A stretch of DNA of 64,000 nucleotides from Basidiobolus meristosporus CBS 931.73 (lineage: Eukaryota; Basidiobolomycota; Basidiobolomycetes; Basidiobolales; Basidiobolaceae). Under the pieces are notes generated by a model. That model was not told where the DNA came from and searched no databases. It was given only the letters and a program-made list of their open reading frames with translations. The translations under genes were made by a program, and so were the position numbers. The stretch lies in contig MCFE01000109.1 in assembly GCA_002104905.1 (NCBI GenBank), positions 1-64,000 on the forward strand, read 5' to 3'. Shown piece after piece: positions 9,620-20,912 of the stretch (the stretch's first letter is position 1; every line of letters begins with the position of its first letter).

Positions 9620-10720
9620 CTACTGACAATTGTCATTGCCATTACCATCACTATTTCCCGAGTCATAAGCACCAGCACCGTTTCCATTGTCATCTCCATT
9701 ACCACCATTTCCTTTTCCAGAGTCATAAGCACCGGCTCCGTTTCCACCGTTTTCATTGCCTCCATTTCCATTACCAGCGTTGCCGTTTCCAGAGTCGTAA
9801 GCGCCAGCACCGTTACTACCGTTTCCATTACCGTTATTACCATCTCCATTGCCAACTTTACCTTCACCGCTACCACCGTTGCCATTTCCATCCCCGTTTC
9901 CGGCGCCGTAAGCACTAGCACCGCTGCCATTTCCATTACCACCGTTTCCGTTTCCAGAGTCATAAGCGCCAGCACCGTTACCATTACCATCTCCATTACC
10001 GCCATTTTCATTTCCACCATTTTCAGAGCCATAGGTACTGGCTTCGTTGCCATCGTTTCCATTACCATCTCCATTGACTCCGTTGCCGTTACTGCTGCTT
10101 CCGCTTCCTCCGTTTTCAGAGTCATAAACACCAGCTCCGTTTCCTATATTCCCGTTGCCACCGTTGCTACTGCCGCTATTTCCATCTCCATTGCCTCCAT
10201 TTCCAGAGTCATAGGCACCAGCCCTGTTACCAGCATTTCTTTTACCACTATTGCCATTATTGTATCCGGTACCGTTACTGCCGTTTCCACCATTTCCATT
10301 ACCACCACTGCCGTTTCCAGAGTCGTAAGCGCCAGCACCGTTACCACCGTTTCCGTTACCGCTATTACCATCTCGATTACCTCCGTTGCCGTTGCCGTTG
10401 CCGCCTTTTCCATTAATATCTCCACTGCCAGAGTCATAAGCACCTGCTCCGCTAACTCCATTACCACCGTTATCACCGTTTCCATCGCCTTGGTTTCCGT
10501 TGCCGACATTTCCCGAGCCATAGGCACCAGCTCCGTTTCCTCCATGACCATTACCACCATTGCCGTTAGAATCGCCACTACCGCCATTACCTCCACCAAA
10601 TACATCCGTCACATCATAGGCCCCACCGCTTCTAGCTTGCAATCTCTGATCGAAAGCTGCAGCGTTGATTGCTGCCAAACCAGAGAGGAAGCACAAGATT
10701 CTAGGAGCGGAGAATTTCAT
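9620..10720 (-). CDS. Secreted Gly/Asn-rich tandem-repeat protein
   Basis: 366 aa, single exon. The start at 10720 gives a clean signal peptide (MKFSAPRILCFLSGLAAINAAA). An in-frame ATG 17 codons upstream lies between the TATA box (10781-10788) and the likely transcription start, so I reject it. The mature protein is almost wholly built of Gly and Asn with about eleven degenerate units headed GAGAYDSGNG followed by NGNGGNG runs, ending in DNCQ. It has no Cys besides the penultimate residue of the mature protein and no known catalytic domain. Composition suggests a secreted or wall-associated low-complexity structural protein, possibly adhesive; that is inference. Because units follow a TCC/ACC-like period, long spurious ORFs occur on both strands. 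Confidence 0.85.
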   Translation of the reverse strand: MKFSAPRILCFLSGLAAINAAAFDQRLQARSGGAYDVTDVFGGGNGGSGDSNGNGGNGHGGNGAGAYGSGNVGNGNQGDGNGDNGGNGVSGAGAYDSGSGDINGKGGNGNGNGGNRDGNSGNGNGGNGAGAYDSGNGSGGNGNGGNGSNGTGYNNGNSGKRNAGNRAGAYDSGNGGNGDGNSGSSNGGNGNIGNGAGVYDSENGGSGSSSNGNGVNGDGNGNDGNEASTYGSENGGNENGGNGDGNGNGAGAYDSGNGNGGNGNGSGASAYGAGNGDGNGNGGSGEGKVGNGDGNNGNGNGSNGAGAYDSGNGNAGNGNGGNENGGNGAGAYDSGKGNGGNGDDNGNGAGAYDSGNSDGNGNDNCQ

Positions 10721-11109
10721 TCTATTATAAAAAGAGATATAGCACTTAGTGGATGCCCTGATATATCTCATTAGAGCCTCTATTTATACCAACCTACATC
10801 TTTCCCCTTATGGACCAGCCAAACATGGGGTATTCCATATGTAAACAAGTGCCCCTTCCTTTTCCTGCTCAGTCTCATTAAGCCAAGATACAGTTCAGTG
10901 TGTTAACTATCAGAATCAACCCAACCTTAGCCAAAAATGACGATTGGTAGTTCACCCCCTGCCTCGCGAATTGAGTAAACAACGCCTTTTCCCCCCATAT
11001 TTGCCATTGTATGGTTTACTGGATTATATTTGTATGTATAGGCGACTTTATACTTTAGTCCAAAAATAGTACGGGCCTCCGCTTCTGCACAAGCTCTTGA
11101 CTACTTAAA

Positions 11110-11220
11110 CACTGTCAGAATCAGTAGCATCCTGGCCATTACCTCCATTCCGTATCCAGAACCGTTTCATTTCCATTATTAATGCATGCTAGCTTCGGTG
11201 ATTCCAGAACCATCGCTACT
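11110..11220 (-). pseudogene. Fragment resembling the Gly/Asn-rich repeat coding units
   Basis: Stretches such as GTCAGAATCAG, CCATTACCTCCATTCC and CCAGAACCGTTTCATTTCCATT echo the + strand of the gene at 9620-10720, but no continuous frame remains. Likely a decayed partial duplicate upstream of the gene. Confidence 0.5.
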
Positions 11221-11226
11221 GGTATT

Positions 11227-11312
11227 ATCACTAGTCAGGTACATATAGGCAAAGTATCTTGGTGCAATGATCACTAGTCAGGTACATATAGGCAAAGTAT
11301 CTTGGTGCAATG
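11227..11312. repeat. Perfect 43-bp tandem duplication
   Basis: The unit 11227-11269 is repeated without change at 11270-11312. It lies in non-coding DNA and looks recent. Confidence 0.95.
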
Positions 11313-11535
11313 AGCTGAGACAAATACTTTCAATCACAATTCAATGCCTGCTCATTTATGCGTATCAAGTCTAGTTGTGTGGCATCGAGAAAGAGAAATA
11401 AATTCGGAAATGTTTTAGATAAACAACATCTTTGACCACCATCGTGGCAAATGATTGTATTATTGAATAGATGTGCTGCTCATAGTAATTATAATGTATT
11501 TCCGTCAATCCCTCAGTTCTTTATTATTCCCGCAA

Positions 11536-12106
11536 CTAGTAATTTGGCTCAGCCGGAGAGGCACCATCTTCCGTATGAGAATTTGTGGCCGGGGGAACAT
11601 CATCAGAATAAGGTTTTGGTTCAGGGATAGGAGTTGTTGGAGGTGAGGGAGGTGAGGAGCTGAGTGATTTACAACATGGATCTCTGTTTTGCCTGGTCTG
11701 CCTGGTCTACCAGGTCTTCCTCGTTTCCTTGTCTCCCCCGCTTCCCCTGTCTTCCACGTGGACCACGTGGGCCACGCGGACCGCGTTTTCCAGCAGTTCC
11801 GTGACCGTGACCGTGACCGTGCCCATGCCCATGCTTCTTTCCTTTGCTACTCTTTCCCAGATTCAGAGGATTACCTTGAATAACGGGTACACTTCCTGCA
11901 ATGCTATGAGAACTGAAGAGAGCGGGGCCACCACCGTAGCGCTTTTCCAAGCGAACGGCTTCAGGGCCCGGTACCGCGGCTCCACCATCAGTAGTCCCCT
12001 GGCTGGCAACAGCAGTGCCACCATCTTCAACTTCCTGACTAGCAACAGGATTGTGTGTAAGAGCAATCGCAACACTGATCAACAGTAGGGATTTTATGAT
12101 GGACAT
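11536..12106 (-). pseudogene. Secreted pro-protein with Kex2 site, His-Gly and collagen-like repeats; two frameshifts
   Basis: The open frame 12106-11669 encodes 145 aa: signal peptide (MSIIKSLLLISVAIALTHNPVAS), an acidic pro-region, LEKR (a Kex2-type dibasic site) before YGGG, five His-Gly repeats, then GPRGPRGPRGRQGKRG collagen-like triplets. The triplet pattern (GRPGRPGRPG) continues in a different frame, and a Pro/Ser-rich tail ending SPAEPNY-stop at 11536 lies in the third frame. One extra A in each of two A-runs would connect all three. A TATA box is at about 12148-12155. Either the gene is newly broken or the assembly has homopolymer errors. GKR and KR sites elsewhere suggest more than one processed product. 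Function unknown. Confidence 0.68.
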
Positions 12107-12155
12107 GGAGGGCAGACTGGTGAGGATATAGATGTTCCAATCACTTCTTTATATA

Positions 12156-13109
12156 CTGATTATGAGTTGCTGCATGAATGTTGCAATTAGTTTGGCTGAT
12201 ACTTTCTATGCAGCCTAGAACCGAGCACCTGCACCAATGATTACTTTGGCATTCAAACACTGTGTATCATTTCCATCTCTGCACAGTTAGCGTAGCCCTG
12301 GAACCAGAATCACCCAATAATCTTCATTGCCCTGATGATTCCATGCTTGGCCAATTCCTTGGTTCGTTGTGGAAATAATGGCGACGATGTTTGATCAAGT
12401 GCTTTTACAATCCATGGTGTTTCATGAAATTACCGTATTTCTACTCAAGAACTTGGCAGGTAATGGCACTTCCTGATACTGCAAAGGCATCATAATCCAA
12501 TCGTTTTCAAGGCCTCATAGAAGTGAAGGCACAGCTAAGGATGGGTGAACCTTCCCAACAATGGCTGTTTTTACAAACAATTTCTACCTTTTCCTAAGCA
12601 TTGCCACAACACCTACACCCTAACCGCCATTATATCCATAAAAGAAGATATCCGCTATGAGAGATGTGTCTGTAGCACTAAAGAGGTATAATACTGCCCT
12701 GAATATTCCAAGCAATAATGAGCCAAAGTACCAGCTAATGTATCCTACCACTGGCATGATGATAAAAATTGTTGAGCCATATGGATATACACTATAAATT
12801 GGCAGGCACTATCCAACAGAACAACCTAGTACCCCATATCCATACGTCCACTTTTAGCAATTTTTTGTTCGCTCCTTTTAGCTAATTACTGACTACTCTA
12901 ATCTAACAGCTTACTTTTAGCTAATCTTTGATTAAATATCCACAAACGGAAAAATGGATGAAGCCAGATTTAGAATATACAGATGAATAACCAGCTAGAT
13001 GTAAGCAGCACGCATCGCAATAACACATTTGAAGTCTAATACGAATGTATAAACACAAATGAATTCTTTATTTTACAAATTATTTCCAGGATAATGTAGT
13101 AGTAAGGTT
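12156..13109. other. Intergenic, no gene seen
   Basis: Roughly 950 bp between the collagen-like gene and the transporter. No ORF with recognisable features. Confidence 0.5.
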
Positions 13110-14670
13110 CTAGTTCTTTTGCTTAGCACCGCTCAACTCCTCTCCACCTCTATGTCTGGATGTCAATTCTTCGATACTCTTACCCTTGGTCTCACGCACG
13201 AAGAAGAGAATTCCAATGAATCCAACTACGCAACAGCCAGCGAAAATCAAGAAGATGTAACCATTGATGGCATCGGAGACGGCTGGGAAAATGAGACCGA
13301 TGACGAAGTTGGAAAGCCAGTTAATGGCAAGGGCGGTACTGGAGGTGGCTGAAACTGCATTGGTAGGCATCAGCTCCGTCATGATGAGGAAAGGTACTGG
13401 ACCAAGACCAACGGCAAAGAAGGCAACAAAAATGAAGACTAACAAAAAGGTTAATAACAAGTACCTGGCTGATATCAAAAGGAGCTACTTACTGGACGCT
13501 ACGGTTAATCCATGGTTGTTGACTTCCAGACCGACACACATGAGAATATTGAAAATTGCGGAGCCACCACTTGAGATAAGGAGCAAGAACTTTCTACCCG
13601 AACGATCAACGAGGACGACTGAGACAATGGTCATGAATACGTTGAGTCCCATGAGTCCCACAGTGACGTACTTGGCATTGTCATGGTAGATTTCTCCGAA
13701 GATAGAGGTACAGTAGTACATGATACCGTTGATACCGGACCATTGCTGGAGAGCACCAAGACCAATGCAGATGATGAAGGGGACTGTGCAGTGCTTATCC
13801 TTGATGATTTCCATGACACTCAGGTTTTTGGGAAGGTTCTTGGCCTCCTCACGAGCTTGCAGAATTTCTTGGAATTCAATTTCGATATCAGAGTTGCCTC
13901 TCAATTTCTGTAGTGACGCTTTAGCCTCTTCATTTTTACCCATCGAGACAAGGTAACGGGGGGTTTCAACACACATGGGCATAAGGATGGCTTGGACAAG
14001 ACCAAAGGCACCCACGAGGGCAACCAAAACTCTCCATCCGACTGAGGTAGCCATGCCCAGACTCATGCATTCAACCACCAGGATACCGATGACAGTGTTG
14101 AACTGATTGCAGGTACCGAAAGTACCACGGGTCTTGATGGGAGCCACTTCACCAATGTATGTGGGCAGGATGACAGCACCGTGACCGCAAGCAAACCCGA
14201 TCAAGAAACGACCGCAAATCCACATACCCGGATTAATGGACATACCCATCAAAAGACCACCCAGCACGAAGAAGAAGTTGTTTCCGATCATTGCAAGGCG
14301 ACGACCATACTTTTCCTGAGTGTAACCGGCCAACATACATCCGAAAGTACCACCAAGAGCCGAATTACCTACGGCGAAACCCCACAGCCAACTGCCCATA
14401 TCAAAGCAATGAGGGAATCTACCATCAAGTTTGATGTTATTTTCGGGGCAATTCCGGATGGAATCGGAAGCTAAATTGAAAGCAAGATGAATAAAACGCT
14501 TCCAAGGACACTTTCTTGGCTCACTTACTGATATTAGTGGAGGAAGTAGTGAAACCACTGGAGAACATCACAATGCAAGCCACCAGGGTACAAAAGAGGG
14601 CATATGGAGGATAACTGACGTTCCTCGAGTCATTAGCGTTTCGTCTTTCCTCAGACATATTGGAGTCCAT
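13110..14670 (-). CDS. MFS sugar (hexose) transporter, GLUT-like, three exons
   Basis: Exons 14670-14529, 14470-13493 and 13438-13110 (1449 nt, 482 aa). Introns of 58 and 54 nt have GTAAGT donors and join in frame. Plasma-membrane facilitator of monosaccharide uptake, 12 TM expected. Family signatures in order: G.RLAMIGN after TM2 (KYGRR), RGTFGTCNQF, PRYLVSMGK with the E.PRYL-type loop, QQWSGINGIMYY in TM7, DRSGRKFLL, PVPFLIMTELMPT in TM10, and the closing ETKGKSIEEL (PETKG-type). The start MDSNMSEERR is chosen as the first ATG of exon 1. The TM10-TM11 region with NWLSNFVIG resembles animal GLUTs and yeast-type sugar porters. Substrate is not determinable; hexose is most likely. Confidence 0.93.
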
Positions 14671-15830
14671 GCTTCAAGTACTTAGTAGAGGTTTTTCTAA
14701 AGTGGTTAGAAAGACTTTGTTGCTTGTCGGAATCAAGGTGCTCGACTGGCGACTTATATTCTACCTTGGACTCCGGAATCCTGGTATTTGAATACCCGAG
14801 CAACAATCAAGGTAAACATCCAACCCGTCTCGGTGATGAATTGGGCCAGGTTTTGGTCGGAGATCGAAATCGGGCACGCCTCTTTTTATCTTTTACTCTA
14901 TTAAGAACACATCTATCTTAAAATGCATAACTAGGCCCCTCTTCTGGCTTCCGAACCAGTGTGGCTTTAGGTTCAAGAAATAACCGACAAGGGTTTTATT
15001 ATACTTTCCAAGATACCAAAGTGATATGGTTTCATCTATATATAGTATACCCACTTATATGCATTCCATTTCCATTCCAAGCAAAGGATAGCACATGTGT
15101 GGATGCCACAAAAATTATCAATGTGAAAACGTGGGCTCGTGTGGCTTTTTATCTAGATTGAGGCACACTGTTTCACCCTGCTACTTATAGAAAAAGGCTA
15201 CTAAGAGCCTGCAGAGTCTAGAAGGGCGCTTTCCTCATGAGATGGATTCCTCTAGCCACACGATATGATCGCTAGTTATAGTAAACAGAGGACCCCGCTT
15301 GGAAAGTCCTGCCCACATTGATGAAACCGCTCTGACTGCTAAAAAAGTCCCAATTCTGATCGATGATATCCATACCAAAGCAAAAGAATTCCCAGATAGG
15401 ACAAAAGCAAATCAAGTTGAATGTATTGAATATGAACTTTGAAACATATCACCATGAGCCACTATAGGTCCACAAATAAAATGGCATTTCATACTAAACA
15501 ACTATGTACCGATAGCGTTAAATTCTAGACGTTACTACTAGTGATATATATGTATATATAGATAGTCAATTGCGCCGACTCCTCAGTACCAAACTGCGCA
15601 GACAAGATTTAATTATGATTGATTCTCCCAAAATAGGGTGTAACCTCGCTCGGAATGACTATCAAGGATACTAGAGGTCGTATAATTGGTTGGTACATTA
15701 CGTATTATAATATTGATTCCACAATTCTCAATTAAAGGCAATTCGCCTCACCTTCTATCTAGAATGACTCCCGCATTGGTTGAACATCCAAGGCTATGCA
15801 ACATTATTCACGAGGATTGCATAGTTCTAG
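14671..15830. other. Intergenic, no gene seen
   Basis: Several TATA-like stretches (15040-15050, 15545-15565) but no supported coding sequence. Confidence 0.5.
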
Positions 15831-15837
15831 GTAGTCT

Positions 15838-16940
15838 TACAAGGCATACAGCTCTGTTTAAAATCATGCGATTCAACCCGAATGATTTAGGAGACACTGA
15901 AGCCAACCGAGAATATACCTGATTGCCTTCGAAATGATTGCAAATTCGTCAATACCGATGATATTCCCTTGAACCGGCCAAGCCAACTACTACTCCTATT
16001 CCGTAGCAAAGCCTTCTTCTTGGCGTCGTATGCATCGGCAGCTGGCACCAACACTTGGATACTCAGCCCATCTCACAGGTGACTATAAAGCTCAGGATTC
16101 CATCGAATGTGGACAGCAACATTCCAGCGCTGTATTACCCAGCTACACCCCATCGCAATGAAACTCACTCTCCTGTCTGCTGTGTTTGCCACCACTCTCA
16201 TGGCTGCCAATGCTGCACCCGTAGATAGCTCGCTCGGTCAGTTGTCGGCTCCGTGCAGGCAGTTTTTGCTCTCAGTTGTGACTGATGGCGAGCCGTGCCT
16301 ACCGCTCAGTCAGGTCTGGTCAGAGGCCACATCCGTAGATTGGACAAACTATGACACAAGCAACATCGATCAGCTTTCCCCACTCCTCAGCACCATGTGC
16401 ACTGCCCCACGATGCGACAAGTCAGTGACCGATGGGCTTGCCAGCAAGATTCAAACCGAATGCTCCCAAGACCTATCTCAAAAGACAATCACCGCCATCG
16501 ATTATGTACTCGAGAACTATGAGCCACTCATCGCCATTGGATGCACGCAAAACTCTCAGCAAGAATACTGCCTCCTGGTTGAAGGCGAGGAACTGCAGGA
16601 TAACAAGGATGCGGACCTGGCTGATGTGCCGGATGACAAGCTATGCACGGAATGTATTCAGAACTGGGTCAAGGTGTACGATGAATACGCAGCAAGCTAC
16701 ACTGACCTATTCTCCAACATGACCGATGTCCAGCTGGTCAAGCAGCGATGTGGCTACTAATCACACTTGGCACAACTGATGTCAAGCCATGACCACATTA
16801 TCATCATCATGCCAATCAGTATCTATACTCAACAACTGCCTCACACTACTGCCAGCACACCATTCTTCCATTAAACCTTACCAATTGAATGACCTACACT
16901 TGTTGCACTTTGGAACACTTGGAATATATTCCTTTATCAT
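15838..16940 (+). repeat. Segmental duplication, copy 1 (about 1.1 kb)
   Basis: Direct repeat of 19806-20912 including promoter, coding region and 3' UTR. Similarity fades at both ends. Differences inside the core are a few substitutions and 1-2 base indels. Confidence 0.9.
16158..16760 (+). CDS. Small secreted Cys-rich protein, copy 1
   Basis: 200 aa. Signal peptide MKLTLLSAVFATTLMAANA, then APVDSS. The mature region has ten Cys (an even number, likely disulfide-bonded), including PCRQFLL, a CTAPRC pair, and a C-terminal LCTECIQNW CxxC. Start at 16158: a TATA box at 16083-16088 places transcription start near the upstream in-frame ATG (16107), and the downstream ATG gives the signal peptide. 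The pattern of spaced Cys with a CxxC-x3-W near the end is seen in families of fungal secreted proteins of unknown function; I cannot assign one. Possibly effector-like or wall-associated. Duplicated 4 kb downstream. Confidence 0.85.
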   Translation: MKLTLLSAVFATTLMAANAAPVDSSLGQLSAPCRQFLLSVVTDGEPCLPLSQVWSEATSVDWTNYDTSNIDQLSPLLSTMCTAPRCDKSVTDGLASKIQTECSQDLSQKTITAIDYVLENYEPLIAIGCTQNSQQEYCLLVEGEELQDNKDADLADVPDDKLCTECIQNWVKVYDEYAASYTDLFSNMTDVQLVKQRCGY

Positions 16941-17699
16941 TATCAACATCCATTTTTCACAAAGCTTCCTTTGTAAAATCTACTAACTGATTAGTTGGCC
17001 ATTCTTCATCCCCTAAAACACATGAGATATATAAATCTATCATTCTTAAAGCGTTTGCTTCATGATTGTTGGCATCGACTAAAAAACGCACTCCATTTGC
17101 GTTAGTACACATGACTTGCTCCTATTGCAAATGACTAGTATTGCAAGATTCTAGAATATTAAGAAAAATTTCTTGCAAAACTAGATTTTCAAGTATTCAA
17201 GGGCCACTAGTATTACTCGCACCTTTAAGGTATCGTTCGCAAAGCAGCCAAGGTTTTCTCATGATGTTGGAATGGATAATCGGCGCTTTCGGTCCAAAGG
17301 TGCGTGGTAAACAGCGAAAGGCTGTATATTTCACTGCTGCAATGAATTTGGATTACTGACAATTTAACACATGATCGATTTGTTTCAATTCAGATCGTAT
17401 CATTAATTTGTTACTCCAAAATGTGGAAACATCGAGAGGTTAGAAATCATCTAAATTTACTTGAATCTTCTAACAGCAGGTTGGTTTTACGAAGTTCCAT
17501 ATGGATTTCACTCTACAAACTTTTAAGTGAAAACCATTTTTAATTCTAATCAATAATCTCGTATACGTGCTACAGTGCTATCCTGGCATCAGCACTCTTT
17601 AGGGGCTAATCCTAGCCCTGAGCTGAACGAGTACCCGTTTATTGAGAGTATCAAGATGTAGTCGTTTGAACACCGCTTTGTGGATGGAAAAAGTCACTA
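16941..17699. other. Intergenic, no gene seen
   Basis: Spacer between the secreted-protein copy and the convergent NmrA-like gene. No supported ORF. Confidence 0.5.
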
Positions 17700-18593
17700 T
17701 TAAGCAACAGTTATCTGAAGCTTCTCAATATATTCATGAACTGTGGCAGGTTTGAGGCCTGGGAATCCCGCGATGTCGTTGATCTTTTGATGGCTATACC
17801 CGGAGCTAAGAAATCGCTTCAATTCTTCAATAAATGCCGCATACTTGCTTGGGAAGGTAGTCTGGTTGACCGTGGCAATTGCCTCCTCGACTGATTGGTA
17901 AGAAACCCTGAGTTTCGTGTTATGTGTTCTCTCAATGTCAGCCACCACCTCATTCAAGCTCTTGGTGTCCGCGGCAAAGTTCACCTCTTTGTTTCTAGTA
18001 TCCGGGTTGGCAAGAACAGCTGCAACATACTCCCCCACATCGTGACGATTCGACCAGGACACTAATGCATTACCATCCCCCACGAGGGTCACACACTTGT
18101 TGGCAAGATCGAAACCAAGCTCAGGGATGAGTGTGGTGTCGGTAAAGATCCCAGCGTTAACGAATGTCCAAGAAATGGTGTCTTGATGGTTGATCAACTT
18201 CTCTCGAATATCGTTTTTGGGGGCCAACTCAAAGTCGTATAGGATTTGGAACTCGGACTCGATGTCCCCAAGACTGCGAAGATCGACTCCGTACTCTGAG
18301 GGTAGAAATCGCTTAACACCAGCCTCAATTGCAGCATCGATCAGTTGGAGTTGTCCATCAAGGATGGCAGCCCCTGAGATTGCAGAGACAACCGCATCGA
18401 TCCCTCGAAGTACCTCCACCAGACTAGCATGGCTATGGTAATCAACAATCACTGTTTTGGCCCCTGGTATGCTGGTGCCTTCACTTCTGGTTAGAACGGT
18501 CACTCGATAATTGTTACGGATAAGGGCCTCGGTAATGAACCTCCCAATGCCGCCGTTTCCACCAGCGACTGCAACTGTAGTTATTTGACTCAT
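17700..18593 (-). CDS. NmrA-like / isoflavone-reductase-like NAD(P)-binding protein
   Basis: 297 aa, single exon. Atypical short-chain dehydrogenase: the N-terminal Rossmann motif AVAGGNGGIGRFI (GxxGxxG, about residues 9-20), VTVLTRS after beta-2 (Arg favours NADP(H)), then DAVVSAISG, VKRFLPSEYG (about 93-102) and the NmrA-type middle region. Cytosolic. Members act as redox-sensing regulators or as reductases of aromatic or secondary metabolites; neither role can be chosen from sequence. The gene lies alone between the two copies of the duplication, transcribed toward copy 1. Length is normal for the family (about 300 aa). Confidence 0.9.
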   Translation of the reverse strand: MSQITTVAVAGGNGGIGRFITEALIRNNYRVTVLTRSEGTSIPGAKTVIVDYHSHASLVEVLRGIDAVVSAISGAAILDGQLQLIDAAIEAGVKRFLPSEYGVDLRSLGDIESEFQILYDFELAPKNDIREKLINHQDTISWTFVNAGIFTDTTLIPELGFDLANKCVTLVGDGNALVSWSNRHDVGEYVAAVLANPDTRNKEVNFAADTKSLNEVVADIERTHNTKLRVSYQSVEEAIATVNQTTFPSKYAAFIEELKRFLSSGYSHQKINDIAGFPGLKPATVHEYIEKLQITVA

Positions 18594-19805
18594 GACACTT
18601 GATTGTCTAGTATGCTTTTCATGAACGGCTTATATAGGTCTGAAGAGTGATTGATTAGTCATCTTAGCCAATCTTCTGGCAATCTTGGCGGGAAAAGTGA
18701 TTCATCCACTGCATGAAGCATGAATTAGCAGTAGAGTTAAATTATTCATTTGTCGGATATATGATAAATAGAATCTATGATCCTCTTATCTGAGATGGTT
18801 TCTATGTTATATATACCTTTTTGCTCTACTAAATCAACAGGATCCCTGGAACAACCTGAGAGGAGGATATCGTATGGTAATGGCGATGGATTGAGAGATG
18901 TGAAATACGTGGATAAGCCAGACCACTGTGGATTTGTAAGTGATTTAACGAACGTGTGGATGTTCGAGTAAATATATGGTATCCTCTTACTGAGCCATTT
19001 ACAGTTGTAACCAATATCTTCAAATCACTGCGATTAGATTGTTGTACCAAATCTGCCTAGTATTTGGTGTGTTGGGCAGTATTAGGCATCACGTGAGGAT
19101 GTTATCGATGATATAGGGGCAGGTTAATCCTGTTAGTTGTGTAGTTAATCAAGAGATTACTTTGCAGACTGTGTGGCAAGTATCGGAGACTATTATCTCC
19201 TAAGGTCATTAATGTTATATTCAAAACCGAAAATATCTCTACTCATCCCACCTTGATGAGATCATATTTGAAACGAGCGGATGGTAGGCTACATATGGTA
19301 TACTTACGTATACACAACAAAACACGAATTTTAGCCGTTAAAGGGGTCTCACAGTTATTACATTACTCTATCTATAACCATATGATCACATTCATAGATT
19401 ATAAACTGCTAGCCAGCTCAACTTTGAGCAATGCGCTCCAAATGCACTATACATATTGATAACTTATTTTGTATTGTCTTTAATATTGGTAGTGTATTGC
19501 TACGTCGAATAATAACAGAAGTGAACGATATATCTATGTATCAGACAAGATGCTTTCATTGGTACAATTGATACTACGGAACACAATCCCAGTCTCGTGG
19601 TGGGAATCTAATAGTTGTCATTTTGTGGTCTAATCCACCCCCCCCCATCAAATCACCAATGTACTAGCAATTTAAGGAATTAGTGGAAACCAGCCACATG
19701 TCAAATACTGAACCTAGCCCTTCCTCAATCAGTCACATTTTCATCAGGAATGGCTCTTACTAATTGCATGCACTTGGAAAACTAAATAGTTAAGGACAGA
19801 CGGTA
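18594..19805. other. Intergenic, no gene seen
   Basis: Contains a C9 tract at about 19638-19647. No coding or RNA gene supported. Confidence 0.5.
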
Positions 19806-20912
19806 GCCTTACAAAATATTTGCCTCCATTTAAATCATGTAATTTAACCCGGATGATTTAGGAGATACTGAAGCCAACCGAGAATATACCTGATTGCCTT
19901 CGAAATGATTGCAAATTCGTACGATACCGATGATATTCCCTTGAACCGGCCAAGCCAACTACTACTCCTATTCCGTAGCAAAGCCTTCTTCTTGGCGTCG
20001 TATGCATCGGCAGCTGGCACCAACACTTGGATACTCAGCCCATCTCACGGTGACTATAAAGCTCAGGATTCCATCGAATGTGGACAGCAACATTCCAGCG
20101 CTGTATTACCCAGCTACACCCCATCGCAATGAAACTCACTCTCCTGTCTGCTGTGTTTGCCACCACTCTCATGGCTGCCAATGCTGCACCCGTAGATAGC
20201 TCGCTCGGTCAGTTGTCGGCTCCGTGCAGGCAGTTTTTGCTCTCAGTTGTGACTGATGGCGAGCCGTGCCTACCGCTCAGTCAGGTCTGGTCAGAGGCCA
20301 CATCCGTAGATTGGACAAACTATGACACAAGCAACATCGATCAGCTTTCCCCACTCCTCAGCACCATGTGCACTGCCCCACGATGCGACAAGTCAGTGAC
20401 CGATGGGCTTGCCAGCAAGATTCAAACCGAATGCTCCCAAGACCTATCTCAAAAGACAATCACCGCCATCGATTATGTACTCGAGAACTATGAGCCACTC
20501 ATCGCCATTGGATGCACGCAAAACTCTCAGCAAGAATACTGCCTCCTGGTTGAAGGCGAGGAACTGCAGGATAACAAGGATGCGGACCTGGCTGATGTGC
20601 CGGATGACAAGCTATGCACGGAATGTGTTCAGAACTGGGTCAAGGTGTACGATGAATACTCAGCAAGCTACACTGACCTATTCTCCAACATGACCGATGT
20701 CCAGCTGGTCAAGCAGCGATGTGGCTACTAATCACACTTGGCACAACTGATGTCAAGCCATGACCACATTATCATCATCATGCCAATCAGTATCTATACT
20801 CAACAACTGCCTCACACTACTGCCAGCACACCATTCTTCCATTAAACCTTACCAATTGAATGACCTACATTTGTTGCACTTTGGAGCACTTGAAATATAT
20901 ACCTTTATTGAT
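19806..20912 (+). repeat. Segmental duplication, copy 2
   Basis: Direct repeat of 15838-16940. Left-edge similarity starts weakly at CCTTACAA and becomes near-perfect from about 19846. Confidence 0.9.
20129..20731 (+). CDS. Small secreted Cys-rich protein, copy 2
   Basis: 200 aa, differing from copy 1 at two residues only (I to V in CTEC.QNW, and A to S in YDEY.ASY). Same signal peptide, ten Cys, and the same TATA-bearing upstream region, so it is likely expressed the same way. Both copies are intact, consistent with a recent duplication or with gene conversion. Confidence 0.85.
   Translation: MKLTLLSAVFATTLMAANAAPVDSSLGQLSAPCRQFLLSVVTDGEPCLPLSQVWSEATSVDWTNYDTSNIDQLSPLLSTMCTAPRCDKSVTDGLASKIQTECSQDLSQKTITAIDYVLENYEPLIAIGCTQNSQQEYCLLVEGEELQDNKDADLADVPDDKLCTECVQNWVKVYDEYSASYTDLFSNMTDVQLVKQRCGY

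Noticed and set aside
9617-10774. 385-codon ORF on the + strand opposite the Gly/Asn-rich gene
   Set aside because: Ser/Thr/Ile/Val-only translation produced by the repeat period; no start context, signal or conserved feature. The minus-strand frame has a signal peptide and a TATA box.
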